From NCBI GenBank assembly GCA_016866775.1, contig VGLJ01000009.1:1-64000 (forward strand): a stretch of 64,000 bases of DNA. The letters run 5' to 3'. Source of the DNA: Candidatus Rokuibacteriota bacterium (lineage in GTDB: Bacteria; Methylomirabilota; Methylomirabilia; Rokubacteriales; CSP1-6). Both the position numbers and the translations under genes were made by a program. The notes below the pieces were generated by a model that saw nothing but the letters and a program-made list of their open reading frames with translations, had not been told where the DNA came from and searched no databases. Below, piece by piece: positions 25,646 to 34,211 of this stretch. How positions within the stretch are numbered: the stretch's first letter is position 1; every line of letters begins with the position of its first letter.

Positions 25646-26112
25646 GCGACTGGAGCAAGGTCGCCCGGCCGATTCCCGTCCCGAACGAGTGGACGAAGCC
25701 GTTCTGGGACTCGGCGAAGCAGGGCGTCTTGTCGCTGCAGCGCTGCCAGGCGTGCCGGCGCTTCCAGCACCCGCCCTACCCGACGTGCGTGAACTGCATG
25801 GCGATCGATCTCGCGTTCGAGCCCGTCAGCGGCAAGGGCGCGATCTACACGTACACGATCATGTATCACGCGGGTGACAAGCGGTTCGCCGCCGCGGTGC
25901 CGTACGCGAGCATCATCGTCGAGCTGGACGACGCGCCCGGCGCGCTCATGGCCGCGAATCTCCTCGACGCGCCCTACACCGAGGCGAAGGTGGGGCGGCG
26001 CGTGGAAGTCACCTTCGAGCGGCTGAACGACGACATCACGCTGCCGCAGTTCCGGCTGGAGGGGTTTGGGGTCCGCCAGTCGCGGGGCGCCATGTCCGAG
26101 GAGTCGGCGTGA
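25642..26112 (+). CDS. DUF35/OB-fold zinc-ribbon acyl-CoA-binding protein
   Basis: The product is 156 residues. An N-terminal helix (PNEWTKPFWDSAKQGVLSLQRC) leads into a rubredoxin-like zinc ribbon with C35, C38, C49 and C52, followed by an OB-fold (GKGAIYTYTIMYHAGDKRF, VELDDAPGALMAANLL, VGRRVEVTFERL). Such ChsH2-like proteins are obligate partners of thiolase-fold proteins; in steroid catabolism the DUF35-Ltp2 complex is an aldolase. The start appears to be TTG at 25642, overlapping the beta-subunit stop. No other in-frame start gives the complete helix. The end overlaps the thiolase-like gene by four bases, so the pair is probably co-translated. Confidence 0.85.
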   Translation: MSDWSKVARPIPVPNEWTKPFWDSAKQGVLSLQRCQACRRFQHPPYPTCVNCMAIDLAFEPVSGKGAIYTYTIMYHAGDKRFAAAVPYASIIVELDDAPGALMAANLLDAPYTEAKVGRRVEVTFERLNDDITLPQFRLEGFGVRQSRGAMSEESA

Positions 26113-27296
26113 TGTGGGCGCATCGCTGCGAGGTCGCGGTGAGCGGCGTGGGCTTCTCGAAAGTCACGCGCTCGGCGGAGATTCCCCTCGCCGCGCACGC
26201 GCTCGAAGCCGTGAAGGCCGCGGTCGAAGACTCCGGGCTGTCGATGTCGGACGTCGACGGGCTCGCGACGTATCCGGAGCTGCCCGCGACGGGCCACGCG
26301 GTCATCGACGGCGTCACCATCGTGTCCGTGAACTGCATGATGGCGATGCTCAAGCTGCCGAACCTGAGCTGGCACATCCAGGTCGAGACCGTGAACATCG
26401 GCGGCGCCTTCCAGCAAGCCGTGAACGCGCTGCTCGCCGGCGTCTGCAAGTACGCCGTGGTCTGGCGCGCCATGCATAATCCGAAAGGCACGTACCAGAA
26501 CCTGCCGGGCACGTACGCGCAAGGACCGGCGCAGTTCACCGCGCCGTACGGCTTCGGCGGTCCCGGGCAAGGCATGGCCGTCGCGTACACGCGCTGGCTC
26601 GAAACGCACGGGCAGAGCCGCGAGAAAATGGCCACGCTCGCCGTCACCCAGCGCCGGCACTGCCACATGAACCCGCACGCGTACTTCCACAAGCAGCCGC
26701 TCACGCGCGAGGACTATCTCAGCTCGCGCATGGTGGCGTATCCCTTCTGCCTCTACGACTGCGACATCCCCGTGCAGGGCGCCGTCGCCGTCGTGCTGAC
26801 GACCGCCGAGCGCGCGCGCGATCTGAAGCCGCGCCCCGCGTACCTCGCGGGCTACGGGCAGCGCCTCAAGTTCGAGGTCACGGGACGCATCGGCAGCCTG
26901 AGCAGCTACATGGACGGCGGCCGCAGCTCGTCGAGCCTCACGTGGGAGCGCTCGGGCTTCGCGCCGAAGGACGTGGACGTGGCGCAGATCTACGACGGCT
27001 TCTCCGCGTCCGTGATCTACGGCCTCGAGTCCTACGGCTTCTGCAAGGAAGGCGAAGCGCTCGACTTCATCCAGAACGGGCGCATCGAGCTCGACGGCGA
27101 GCTGCCGCTGAACACGTTCGGGGGCAGCCTCAGCACCGGGCGAATCCACGGGCTCTGGCACATCATCGAGGGCGCGCTGCAGGCGTCGGGACGCGCGGGC
27201 GAGCGCCAGGTGAAGGACGTGAACGTCTCGTTCGTCGGCGCGAGCGCACCGATCGTGACGGGCACCACCTTTATCTTCGTCCGCGAGCCGTACTGA
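26109..27296 (+). CDS. Thiolase-fold protein lacking the thiolase catalytic residues (SCP2/Ltp2-like)
   Basis: The product is 395 residues with an overall SCP2-thiolase layout. The position of the nucleophilic cysteine reads VNIGG (residues 95-99), with no Cys. The NEAF-like segment is QIYDGFSA with Y295. The region that normally carries the GHP histidine reads GGSLSTGRIHG (338-348), and the C-terminal Cys motif reads FVGASAP. It therefore cannot catalyse a normal Claisen condensation or thiolysis. Ltp2-type retro-aldolases show the same kind of loss and pair with a DUF35 protein, as this gene does through a 4-base overlap. A carbon-carbon lyase or aldolase role on an acyl-CoA is the best inference. 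Confidence 0.85.
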   Translation: MMWAHRCEVAVSGVGFSKVTRSAEIPLAAHALEAVKAAVEDSGLSMSDVDGLATYPELPATGHAVIDGVTIVSVNCMMAMLKLPNLSWHIQVETVNIGGAFQQAVNALLAGVCKYAVVWRAMHNPKGTYQNLPGTYAQGPAQFTAPYGFGGPGQGMAVAYTRWLETHGQSREKMATLAVTQRRHCHMNPHAYFHKQPLTREDYLSSRMVAYPFCLYDCDIPVQGAVAVVLTTAERARDLKPRPAYLAGYGQRLKFEVTGRIGSLSSYMDGGRSSSSLTWERSGFAPKDVDVAQIYDGFSASVIYGLESYGFCKEGEALDFIQNGRIELDGELPLNTFGGSLSTGRIHGLWHIIEGALQASGRAGERQVKDVNVSFVGASAPIVTGTTFIFVREPY

Positions 27297-27302
27297 TTGC
27301 AT

Positions 27303-27321
27303 GGGGGGCTCCGGGCCCCCC
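27303..27321. terminator. Strong hairpin between convergent genes; short member of the G/C repeat family
   Basis: GGGGGGC (27303-27309) pairs with GCCCCCC (27315-27321) around the loop TCCGG, a perfect 7-bp stem. It lies seven bases after the thiolase-like stop and before the convergent sulfatase-like gene, where a bidirectional terminator is expected. No T-tract follows, so intrinsic termination is not certain. Apart from this hairpin and the C-rich run after it, I see nothing in 27297-27386. Confidence 0.45.
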
Positions 27322-27386
27322 CACGCCCCCCACGCTGCAACCGCCCCGGCGGAGCCGTGGCGGTGCTCGTCATACCGGCGGTGCCG

Positions 27387-28976
27387 TCAATAGATCGGCC
27401 GGCCCAGGCTCGTGTAGTCCTTCGGCGGCGCCGAGCGATAGCGCGTGAGCCACCTGACCACGCCGTCCGTGTCGGCGACGGAGCCGCGGAGGATCGCCAG
27501 GACCAGGTCATGCGTGCCGAGCGTGTTGAACCGGTCGTCGATGTGCGCCGCGCGTCCGCCGACCGGCGGGCGCACGAGGAACGGCACGCGCGGATCCGAC
27601 GTGCGGCGCCAGCGATCGGAGCTCACCACGAGCCACGTGCGGTCGTCGAGGCGCGCGCGCTCCAGGCCGCGCCGTAGCTCGCCGACGAGGCGATCGACGA
27701 GCGCGAGGTTGTCGAGATACTCCGCCTCCGCGCCCGTGAAGTTCCACGGCGTGATGTGTCCCGTGGCCGGATCGTAGATGCCCGGCGGCTGCGGCAGCGG
27801 CAGATGGAGCAGGACGAGGCCGAAGCGGCCGTTGGTCGCGGTGCGGAGCCCCACGTCGCCGAGTTCCGCGAAGCGCGCGATCGCCAGGCGGCGGACGTGC
27901 ACCGGTGGCAGCAGGCTTCCCCACTGGTTGCGGAGCGCCTGCCCGACCGTGTGGCCGCGCGTCTGCTCGTAGGCGACGGACGGTCTCCACTCCGCGAGCC
28001 CCAGCGCGCTCCCGAGCACGCGCGGATAGGGCACATGCCATCCGACCACCGCGGTGTCGTAGCCGAACACGCGCGCGCGCGCGAACACGTTGGGGTGGGT
28101 GCTCCATCGCGCGGTCTTGCCGTCCGCCATGGTCAGCTCGAGATCGTTCGGGCTCAGCGGAGCGACGGCGACGACGGGGCGGCCGGTGATGAGGGCCGGC
28201 ATCGAGACCTCGGCCGTCCCGGCCGGCGGCCGCGCGGCATCGGCGAACACCGACTCGCGCCGGAGGCGATCGAGCTCCGGCAGCTCGAGCCCGGGCGGAC
28301 GCGACTCGAAGGTGACGCCGTGATCGAGCGCGGTGAAGAGGACCCACACGACGCGGCGGAGGCTCGGTGGCGCCGTCTTGAACGGTGTCGGCTCGACCAG
28401 ACGCCACATCGGGCCGCCGGCCAGCTCGAGGAACATCCAGAGCGCGTGCGCGAGGGTGACGATCGCGACCGGCGAGAGAGCCAGCGCACTCCCGCGAATC
28501 ACGCGCAGCATCGGCCGCGGCCAGCGGAACGACGCGGCGACGATCGCGGCGGCGAGAACCAGCAGCCCGGGCGGGCCGAGCGTCTCCACCCATCGGCCGA
28601 GCGCGTCGTACGTGATGCGCGCGAAGTTGAGCGCGACGAGCAGCATCGTCGCCGCGAGAACGGCGGCGACACGACGGACGACGCGGTGGCGGACGCGCCG
28701 GCTCGCCTGCGCGCCGACGAAGCCGACCGCGGCGACGGCGACGACGTTCAGGATGAAGGCGAGGAGCGTGGGCGCGCCGAGCGGCTGGTTATAGAAGTCC
28801 CGGTCCGCGCGGAAGAGCGTCTCCTTGCTCGTCTGGCTGAAGCACAGCGCGGACAGCGCGAGGCAGGCGAGCGCGTCGAGCGTGTGCTCGCGCCGTGTCG
28901 CGAACCGCCACGTGCGCCACGCGCGCGACGGCGTCACCGGCGCGCTGCGATACCACGTGAGCGGCGGCTCGGCCAC
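27387..28976 (-). CDS. Membrane-anchored sulfatase-like (alkaline phosphatase superfamily) protein
   Basis: The product is 529 residues. About five hydrophobic segments lie in the first 190 (for example LLAFILNVVAVAAVGFVGA and GLLVLAAAIVAAS). A periplasmic domain follows that resembles the sulfatase/phosphoethanolamine transferase fold. RPPGLELPELDRLRRESVFADAARPPAGTAEVSMPALITGRP matches the region carrying the catalytic Thr/Ser/Cys. A Thr in PPAGTAEVS is the candidate nucleophile and no sulfatase C-x-P-x-R is present. VVSSDRWRRTSDPRVPFLV is the late metal-site region. It may transfer or remove phosphoryl groups on envelope molecules. The amidohydrolase gene lies only three bases upstream. Confidence 0.75.
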   Translation of the reverse strand: MAEPPLTWYRSAPVTPSRAWRTWRFATRREHTLDALACLALSALCFSQTSKETLFRADRDFYNQPLGAPTLLAFILNVVAVAAVGFVGAQASRRVRHRVVRRVAAVLAATMLLVALNFARITYDALGRWVETLGPPGLLVLAAAIVAASFRWPRPMLRVIRGSALALSPVAIVTLAHALWMFLELAGGPMWRLVEPTPFKTAPPSLRRVVWVLFTALDHGVTFESRPPGLELPELDRLRRESVFADAARPPAGTAEVSMPALITGRPVVAVAPLSPNDLELTMADGKTARWSTHPNVFARARVFGYDTAVVGWHVPYPRVLGSALGLAEWRPSVAYEQTRGHTVGQALRNQWGSLLPPVHVRRLAIARFAELGDVGLRTATNGRFGLVLLHLPLPQPPGIYDPATGHITPWNFTGAEAEYLDNLALVDRLVGELRRGLERARLDDRTWLVVSSDRWRRTSDPRVPFLVRPPVGGRAAHIDDRFNTLGTHDLVLAILRGSVADTDGVVRWLTRYRSAPPKDYTSLGRPIY

Positions 28977-28979
28977 GCG

Positions 28980-30071
28980 CTAGCGCTTGACGCCGAGCAA
29001 CCTCGCGGCCGTCTCGCCGAGCATGGCCCGGCGCTCCGCGTTGCTGAAGCCCGGCGTCTTCAGGATGTGATCGACGGCCTTGTCCTGCCAGGGAATCGGA
29101 TGGTCGGTGCCGATGACGAGCCGGTTCACGCCGACTTCCGCCGCGAGGTGGCGCAGCGCCTCGGGCGTGAAGACCAGCGTGTCGTAATACATCTGCTTCA
29201 GATACTCCGTCGGCTTCTTCTTCAGCTTCACGCCGGTGTCCATGTCCGGCGCCACGCGCAGGCTGTTGTCGGAGCGCGCCGCGTACGACGGCAGGAACCC
29301 GCCGCCGTGCGCCGAGCAGATCTTGAGGCCGGGGAAGCGGTCCAGCGTGCCCTCGAAGATCAGGTGCGAGAGCGCGATGGTGGTGTCGAGCGGATTGCCG
29401 ATCGTGTTCTCGAGCCACCCCTGCCCCTGCAGCCGCCGCTTGAGATCCGGCGTGCTCTGCGGGTGGATGAAGATGAGGACACCGAGCTCCTCGGCCTTCG
29501 CCCAGAACGGATGGAACTTCGGATGGGAGAACTCGTCGCCGGCGACGCTCGCGCCGACGGCGGCGCCGCGCAGCCCGAGCGTCTTCACGCCGTCCACGAG
29601 CTCCTGCACGGCGAGGTCGGGGAACTGCAGCGCGACCGACGCGAAGGCGACGAAGCGGTCCGGATACGCCGCGCAGAACTCGGCGAGCCGCTCGTTCTGG
29701 ATCTTGATGACCTGCGTGACGACGTCGCGCTCGGCCCGGTACCACCGCGGGTTGATGCTGAGCGCTTCCATGTCGATGCCCTGCTTGTCCATCTCGGCGA
29801 TGCGCCGCGGGCCGACTTCCTCGATGCCGGGCCCGCGATGATCGGAGGGGTCCAGCCCCAGCAGCGCGTACGCCTCGGGGATCAGGCAGTGCGCGTGCAC
29901 GTCGATCGTCCTCGCGCGCTTGCCGCCGACGACGACCTCGCGCCGGCGCCCGACGACCGACAGCTTCGCGCCACGCCCGGCGGGCTTCGACCGCGCCTTG
30001 CCTCGCGCACGCGCGGCGGCGATGAGGTCGCACTCGGTGAAGGCGATGGCGGCGTTGGTCGCGCTCTTCAT
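28980..30071 (-). CDS. Amidohydrolase family 2 (ACMSD-like) metal-dependent hydrolase
   Basis: This 363-residue TIM-barrel protein has TIDVHAHCLIPEA, where HAH is the HxH metal motif. It continues with VLIFIHPQST, where a His ligand is expected, KICSAHGGGFLPSYAARSDN, and LVIGTDHPIPWQ with the catalytic Asp. The N-terminus has a basic, non-hydrophobic extension of about 50 residues with several Lys/Arg clusters, so the true start could be further in. The gene sits one base after the CoA-transferase stop and upstream of the sulfatase-like gene. It may decarboxylate or hydrolyse an acid fed by the CoA-transferase system, which is an inference from position only. Confidence 0.85.
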   Translation of the reverse strand: MKSATNAAIAFTECDLIAAARARGKARSKPAGRGAKLSVVGRRREVVVGGKRARTIDVHAHCLIPEAYALLGLDPSDHRGPGIEEVGPRRIAEMDKQGIDMEALSINPRWYRAERDVVTQVIKIQNERLAEFCAAYPDRFVAFASVALQFPDLAVQELVDGVKTLGLRGAAVGASVAGDEFSHPKFHPFWAKAEELGVLIFIHPQSTPDLKRRLQGQGWLENTIGNPLDTTIALSHLIFEGTLDRFPGLKICSAHGGGFLPSYAARSDNSLRVAPDMDTGVKLKKKPTEYLKQMYYDTLVFTPEALRHLAAEVGVNRLVIGTDHPIPWQDKAVDHILKTPGFSNAERRAMLGETAARLLGVKR

Positions 30072-30072
30072 C

Positions 30073-32634
30073 TCAGATGACTCCCTCGTCGGTCAGGGTT
30101 TTGATCTCGGCGGAGGACATCCCGAGCAATTCGCCGTAGACGTAGTCGTTGTCCTCGCCGTAGCACGGCGCGCCGCGGTCGATGCGGCCGCCGATGTACG
30201 CGGGGCTCGCGCTCAGCTTGATCGGCACCTCGGCGATGGGCCAGCGGCCGATCTTCGTGCCCGTCACCTCGGTCAGCCACTCGAGCGCGGCGAGCTGCGG
30301 ATCGCGGTCGCAGCGGTCGCCCGCCGTCTGACAGACGCCGGCCGGCACGCCGGCGCGCTGCAGCGCCATCATCGTCTCGTACCCGTCGCGCGATGTCGTC
30401 CAGCCCGCCACGAGCGCGTCGAGCGCGTCGTGGTGCTTCAGGCGGCCCGCGAGATCCTTGAACCGGACGTCGCTCGCCCACTCCGGATGTCCCGCGACCT
30501 GCGCCAGCGCGCGCCACTCGGCGTCGGTGAAGCAGGCGATCGCGATCCATCGATCCACGCCGAGCGACGGATACGCGCCGTGCGGCGCCGCCGGCTTGTG
30601 CGGCGAGCGGTTGCCGTAGCGCGACCAGATGCGCCCGTTCGCCGACCAGTCGAGGATCGCGGTGCCGCTGATGAGCAGCCCGACTTCCGCCTGCGACGCG
30701 TCCACCCACTGCCCTTCGCCCGTGCGCTCGCGATGGAACAGCGCCGTCAGCATGGCGAGCGCGAAGCTGTACGCGCCCATCCAGTCGAGATACGAGTAGC
30801 CCCACCCCGCCGGCGGCGCGGGCTCGGGAAGTCCCGACATCTCCGACAGGCCGGAGAACGAGTTCGCGACGGGACCGACGGTGCGGAAGCGCCCGTACGT
30901 GCCCTGCGCGCCCATGCCCGACTGCTGGACGTAGATGATGTCGGGCTTGATCGCGCGCATCGCGTCGTAGCCGAGGCCCCAGCTGTCGAGCACGCCCGGC
31001 GAGAAGCCTTCCGCGACGATGTCGGACATCGCGACGAGGCGGCGCGCGATCTCGAGCCCCTTCGGATGCCGCACGTTGAGCGAGACCCCGCGCTTGCCCG
31101 GGTTCTTGTTGTTGAACTGCCCGCCCATGTCGGGATCGGTGACACCCTGGAGCGGCCCCGTGGCCGCGTCGCGCGCGGCGCGTCCGCCGATCGGTGCCAT
31201 CGCCGCCATGCGCGTGTCCGGATGACTCTTGAGCTCGACCTTGATGCTTTCCGCGCCGAACGCGGCGAGGAATCGCGTGCCGCCGGCCGAGGCGAGGAAC
31301 CACGTGAAGTCGAGGATGCGGATGCCGTGCAGCGGGAACGGCTTGCCGCGCGGCGAGAGCGGCTCGCCGGCCGGCGGACGCGCGTCCGGCGCGGCGACCG
31401 GAAGCTCGCGCGTCCGTTCGGGCGTGACGGTCGCCGCGTCCTCATCGAGCAGCGGCGCGCGTCGGCCGACCGTCCACGCCGTGCGCGTCGCCAGCCACTT
31501 GCTCGTCGCGTAGCGGAACGCGCGGCCCAGCTCCGGATGCTCGATGTCCGTGCAGCTCTTCCGCACGAGCCAGTGCTCGTCCATCGCGTTCTCGTGCGGC
31601 TTGCGGAGCGGCGCCCAGAGCATCCCGGCTTCCTGCGCCTCGCGCCACGGCACGTGCTCGTAGGTGAACGCGCGCACGAAGCGCTGCACCGCTTCCATCG
31701 CGTGGTCGCGCTTCGCCACGCTCGGGCCCGTGCCGGGAACGAACCGGCCGCTGGTCGGGAGCGTCGACTTCTCGGCGTCGAGACCGGCCTCGATGCCGTA
31801 CTTCTCGAGCAGCGCGACGAGCGCCTTGGTCTCGCCCGGCCGCGTGCCGAGGTTCGCCATCACCCAGCGCCCGTCCTTCGTGTGCACGATCGACGGATGC
31901 GGCGTCACGCCCTCGCGCGCGTGCCGGCTCGTCTGCCGCATCACGAGCGCGCGCCGCATCACCCACGTCATCAGGTCGACCTCGGTGGATTTCGCGACGG
32001 CCTCGTGGATCGCGCACGACACCTTCTGCCCCTGGCCCGTCCGCCAGCGGTAGAGCAGTGCGGCGACGATGGAGAACGCGAGCTGCTCGCCGGCGATGTG
32101 GAACGCGTGCCACATCTGCGGCGCGATCGGCGGCAGGTCGTACTGGCCGCCGGGCGCCGGATCGTAGCCGCAATTCATCATCACGCCGCCGAGCGCCAGG
32201 TGAATCAGGTCCGAGCCCTTGAAGTCGGCCCACGGCCCGTGATCACCGAACGGCGAGACGCGTGCGACGATCAGCGCGGGCGTCTGCCGCATGAGCGCGT
32301 CCGCGCTCAACCCCAGACGATCCAGCTCCCCGCGTGGCGTGGACTCCAGAAGGATGTCGGCGCTGGCGACGAGCGCCCGGAATCGCTCGCGGTCGCGCTC
32401 CTGATGCAGATCGAGCACGAGCGAGCGCTTGCCGCGGTTGTACTGCCAGAAGAACAGCGAGCGCTCGGGATCCTCGCGGTCTTCGTAGAAGGGGCCGAGG
32501 CGCCGCGTGGGGTTCCCGCCGGGCGGCTCGATCTTGATGACGTCGGCGCCGAGCCCCGCGAGCGTCAGCCCGCAGTATTCCGCCTGCTCGTCGGCCAGCT
32601 CGATGACGCGGATGCCGGTCAGCGGACCCTTCAT
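30073..32634 (-). CDS. Fused tandem CaiB/BaiF (family III) CoA-transferase
   Basis: The product is 853 residues with two complete family III CoA-transferase units. The first covers about 1-400 (starts LTGIRVIELADEQAEYCGLTLAGLGADVIKIEPPGG) and the second about 433-853 (starts LHGIRILDFTWFLASAGGTRFLAAFGAESIKVE). The acyl-anhydride-forming Asp aligns with D617 in SYLDWMGAY in the second unit. The equivalent place in the first unit is F178 (MWHAFHIAG), so only one half looks catalytic. The ATG at 32634 follows a GGAGAG ribosome site. It transfers CoA between carboxylic acids; the substrate is unknown. It is divergent from a peptide-type binding protein and precedes an amidohydrolase. Confidence 0.87.
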   Translation of the reverse strand: MKGPLTGIRVIELADEQAEYCGLTLAGLGADVIKIEPPGGNPTRRLGPFYEDREDPERSLFFWQYNRGKRSLVLDLHQERDRERFRALVASADILLESTPRGELDRLGLSADALMRQTPALIVARVSPFGDHGPWADFKGSDLIHLALGGVMMNCGYDPAPGGQYDLPPIAPQMWHAFHIAGEQLAFSIVAALLYRWRTGQGQKVSCAIHEAVAKSTEVDLMTWVMRRALVMRQTSRHAREGVTPHPSIVHTKDGRWVMANLGTRPGETKALVALLEKYGIEAGLDAEKSTLPTSGRFVPGTGPSVAKRDHAMEAVQRFVRAFTYEHVPWREAQEAGMLWAPLRKPHENAMDEHWLVRKSCTDIEHPELGRAFRYATSKWLATRTAWTVGRRAPLLDEDAATVTPERTRELPVAAPDARPPAGEPLSPRGKPFPLHGIRILDFTWFLASAGGTRFLAAFGAESIKVELKSHPDTRMAAMAPIGGRAARDAATGPLQGVTDPDMGGQFNNKNPGKRGVSLNVRHPKGLEIARRLVAMSDIVAEGFSPGVLDSWGLGYDAMRAIKPDIIYVQQSGMGAQGTYGRFRTVGPVANSFSGLSEMSGLPEPAPPAGWGYSYLDWMGAYSFALAMLTALFHRERTGEGQWVDASQAEVGLLISGTAILDWSANGRIWSRYGNRSPHKPAAPHGAYPSLGVDRWIAIACFTDAEWRALAQVAGHPEWASDVRFKDLAGRLKHHDALDALVAGWTTSRDGYETMMALQRAGVPAGVCQTAGDRCDRDPQLAALEWLTEVTGTKIGRWPIAEVPIKLSASPAYIGGRIDRGAPCYGEDNDYVYGELLGMSSAEIKTLTDEGVI

Positions 32635-32690
32635 GGGACTCTCCACACCGGGGATTCTATGCGACTCACGTTCGTGCCACGATAGCGCCG

Positions 32691-34211
32691 ATGCGAAGGC
32701 TCGCCGTGGTCGCGCTTCTCCTTTTCGCGTCGGCCGGCCCGCTCCACGCGGCGCCCGAAGGCACGGTGACGTGGGGCGCGCACGTGTCGCTCGCCGCACG
32801 CTGGCTCGATCCCGCCGAGACCGAAGCCGTCATCATCCCGTTCATGGTGCTCTACGCGCTCCACGACGCGCTGGTGAAGCCGATGCCCGGCGGGGTCAGC
32901 ACGCCGAGCCTCGCGGAGTCGTGGTCGATGTCGAAGGACGGGCTCGTGTACGAGTTCGCGCTGCGCAAGGGCCCGAAGTTCCACAACGGCGATCCGGTGA
33001 CGGCGGAGGACGTCAGGTTCTCCTTCGAGCGCTATCGCGGCGCGGCCGCCAAGCTGCTCAAGGAGAAGGTCCGCGAGGTGCAGGTGGTCGACGCCGCGCG
33101 CGTGCGGTTCCACCTCAAGGAGCCGTGGCCCGACTTCATGACGTTCTACGGGACGTCGGCGTCCGGCGCCGGCTGGATCGTGCCGAAGAAGTACGTCGAG
33201 CGCGTCGGCGACGAGGGGTTCAAGAAGGCGCCGATCGGCGCGGGGCCGTACCGGTTCGTCTCGTTCACGCCCGGTGTGGAGCTCGTCGCCGAAGCGGTCG
33301 ACGGGTACTGGCGGAAAACGCCGAGCGTGAAGCGGATCGTGTTGAAGGTGATGCCCGAGGACACCACGCGCGCCGCGGCGCTGAAGAAGGGCGACGTCGA
33401 CATCGTGTTCCAGCTGATGGGACCGGTGGCCGAGGACGTCCGGCGCACGCCGAGTCTCAGGATCGTGTCCGCGCGGACCTACGGCGTCGTCTGGCTCGAT
33501 CTTCCCGACCAGTGGGATCCGAAATCGCCGTGGCACGACAGACGTGTTCGCCAGGCGGCGAGTCTCGCGATCGATCGTCAGGCGGTGAGCCAGGCGGAGT
33601 CGCTCGGCCTCTCGCGCCCGACGGGCTCGATCATTCCGCGCGCATTCGAGTTCGCGCTGGCGCTCGAGCCTCCGGCGTACGATCCGGGCAAGGCGAAGCA
33701 GCTCCTCACCGAGGCCGGGTATCCGAACGGGTTCGACGCCGGTGACTTCTATCCGTATCCGCCCTTCACCTCCATGGGCGAGGCGCTCGCCGGCTATCTC
33801 TCCGCGATCGGCATCCGGTCGCGCATCCGGACGATGGAGCGCGCGGCGTTCTTCACCGCGTGGCGCGAGCGGAAGCTCAAGGGCGTGATCATGGTCTTGA
33901 ACGGCACCGGCGGGAACGCGGCGACACGCATCGAAGCGTTCGCGACGCGCGCGGGGTTCTATGCGGGCGGCGCGATTCCCGAAGTCGAAGACCTGTTCCA
34001 GCGGCAGGCGCGCGAGATGGATCGCGCAAAGCGCGAAGCCCTGCTGCACCAGATCCAGCGCCTCCTGCACGACCGCATCGTGCACGCGCCCGTCTGCGAG
34101 ATCGGCCCGATCACCGGGATCGGTCCCCGCGTCGACGTGCCGGCCGTCGGGCTGATCCCGGGCTATCCGTATTCCGCCCCGTACGAGGACGTGAAGCTGA
34201 AGAAGCCGTGA
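32691..34211 (+). CDS. ABC transporter substrate-binding protein, family 5
   Basis: The product is 506 residues. A signal peptide (1-20, ending PLHAAPEG) is followed by an SBP_bac_5 fold with SWSMSKDGLVYEFALRKGPKFHNGDPVTAEDVRFSFERYRG near the N-terminus and AASLAIDRQAVSQAE in the middle. Its length is normal. Unlike the protein at 2935 it has no permease or ATPase genes nearby, so it must work with a transporter encoded elsewhere. It is coupled to the LLM gene by a GTGA overlap, which suggests uptake followed by flavin-dependent oxidation. Confidence 0.9.
   Translation: MRRLAVVALLLFASAGPLHAAPEGTVTWGAHVSLAARWLDPAETEAVIIPFMVLYALHDALVKPMPGGVSTPSLAESWSMSKDGLVYEFALRKGPKFHNGDPVTAEDVRFSFERYRGAAAKLLKEKVREVQVVDAARVRFHLKEPWPDFMTFYGTSASGAGWIVPKKYVERVGDEGFKKAPIGAGPYRFVSFTPGVELVAEAVDGYWRKTPSVKRIVLKVMPEDTTRAAALKKGDVDIVFQLMGPVAEDVRRTPSLRIVSARTYGVVWLDLPDQWDPKSPWHDRRVRQAASLAIDRQAVSQAESLGLSRPTGSIIPRAFEFALALEPPAYDPGKAKQLLTEAGYPNGFDAGDFYPYPPFTSMGEALAGYLSAIGIRSRIRTMERAAFFTAWRERKLKGVIMVLNGTGGNAATRIEAFATRAGFYAGGAIPEVEDLFQRQAREMDRAKREALLHQIQRLLHDRIVHAPVCEIGPITGIGPRVDVPAVGLIPGYPYSAPYEDVKLKKP

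Noticed and set aside
16537-32685. Very long open frames opposite or out of frame with the annotated genes (for example 16537-19200 plus, 27756-30080 plus, 29920-32685 plus)
   Set aside because: They are Arg/Ala/His-rich shadow translations caused by high GC; they show no family motifs and overlap genes with clear domains.
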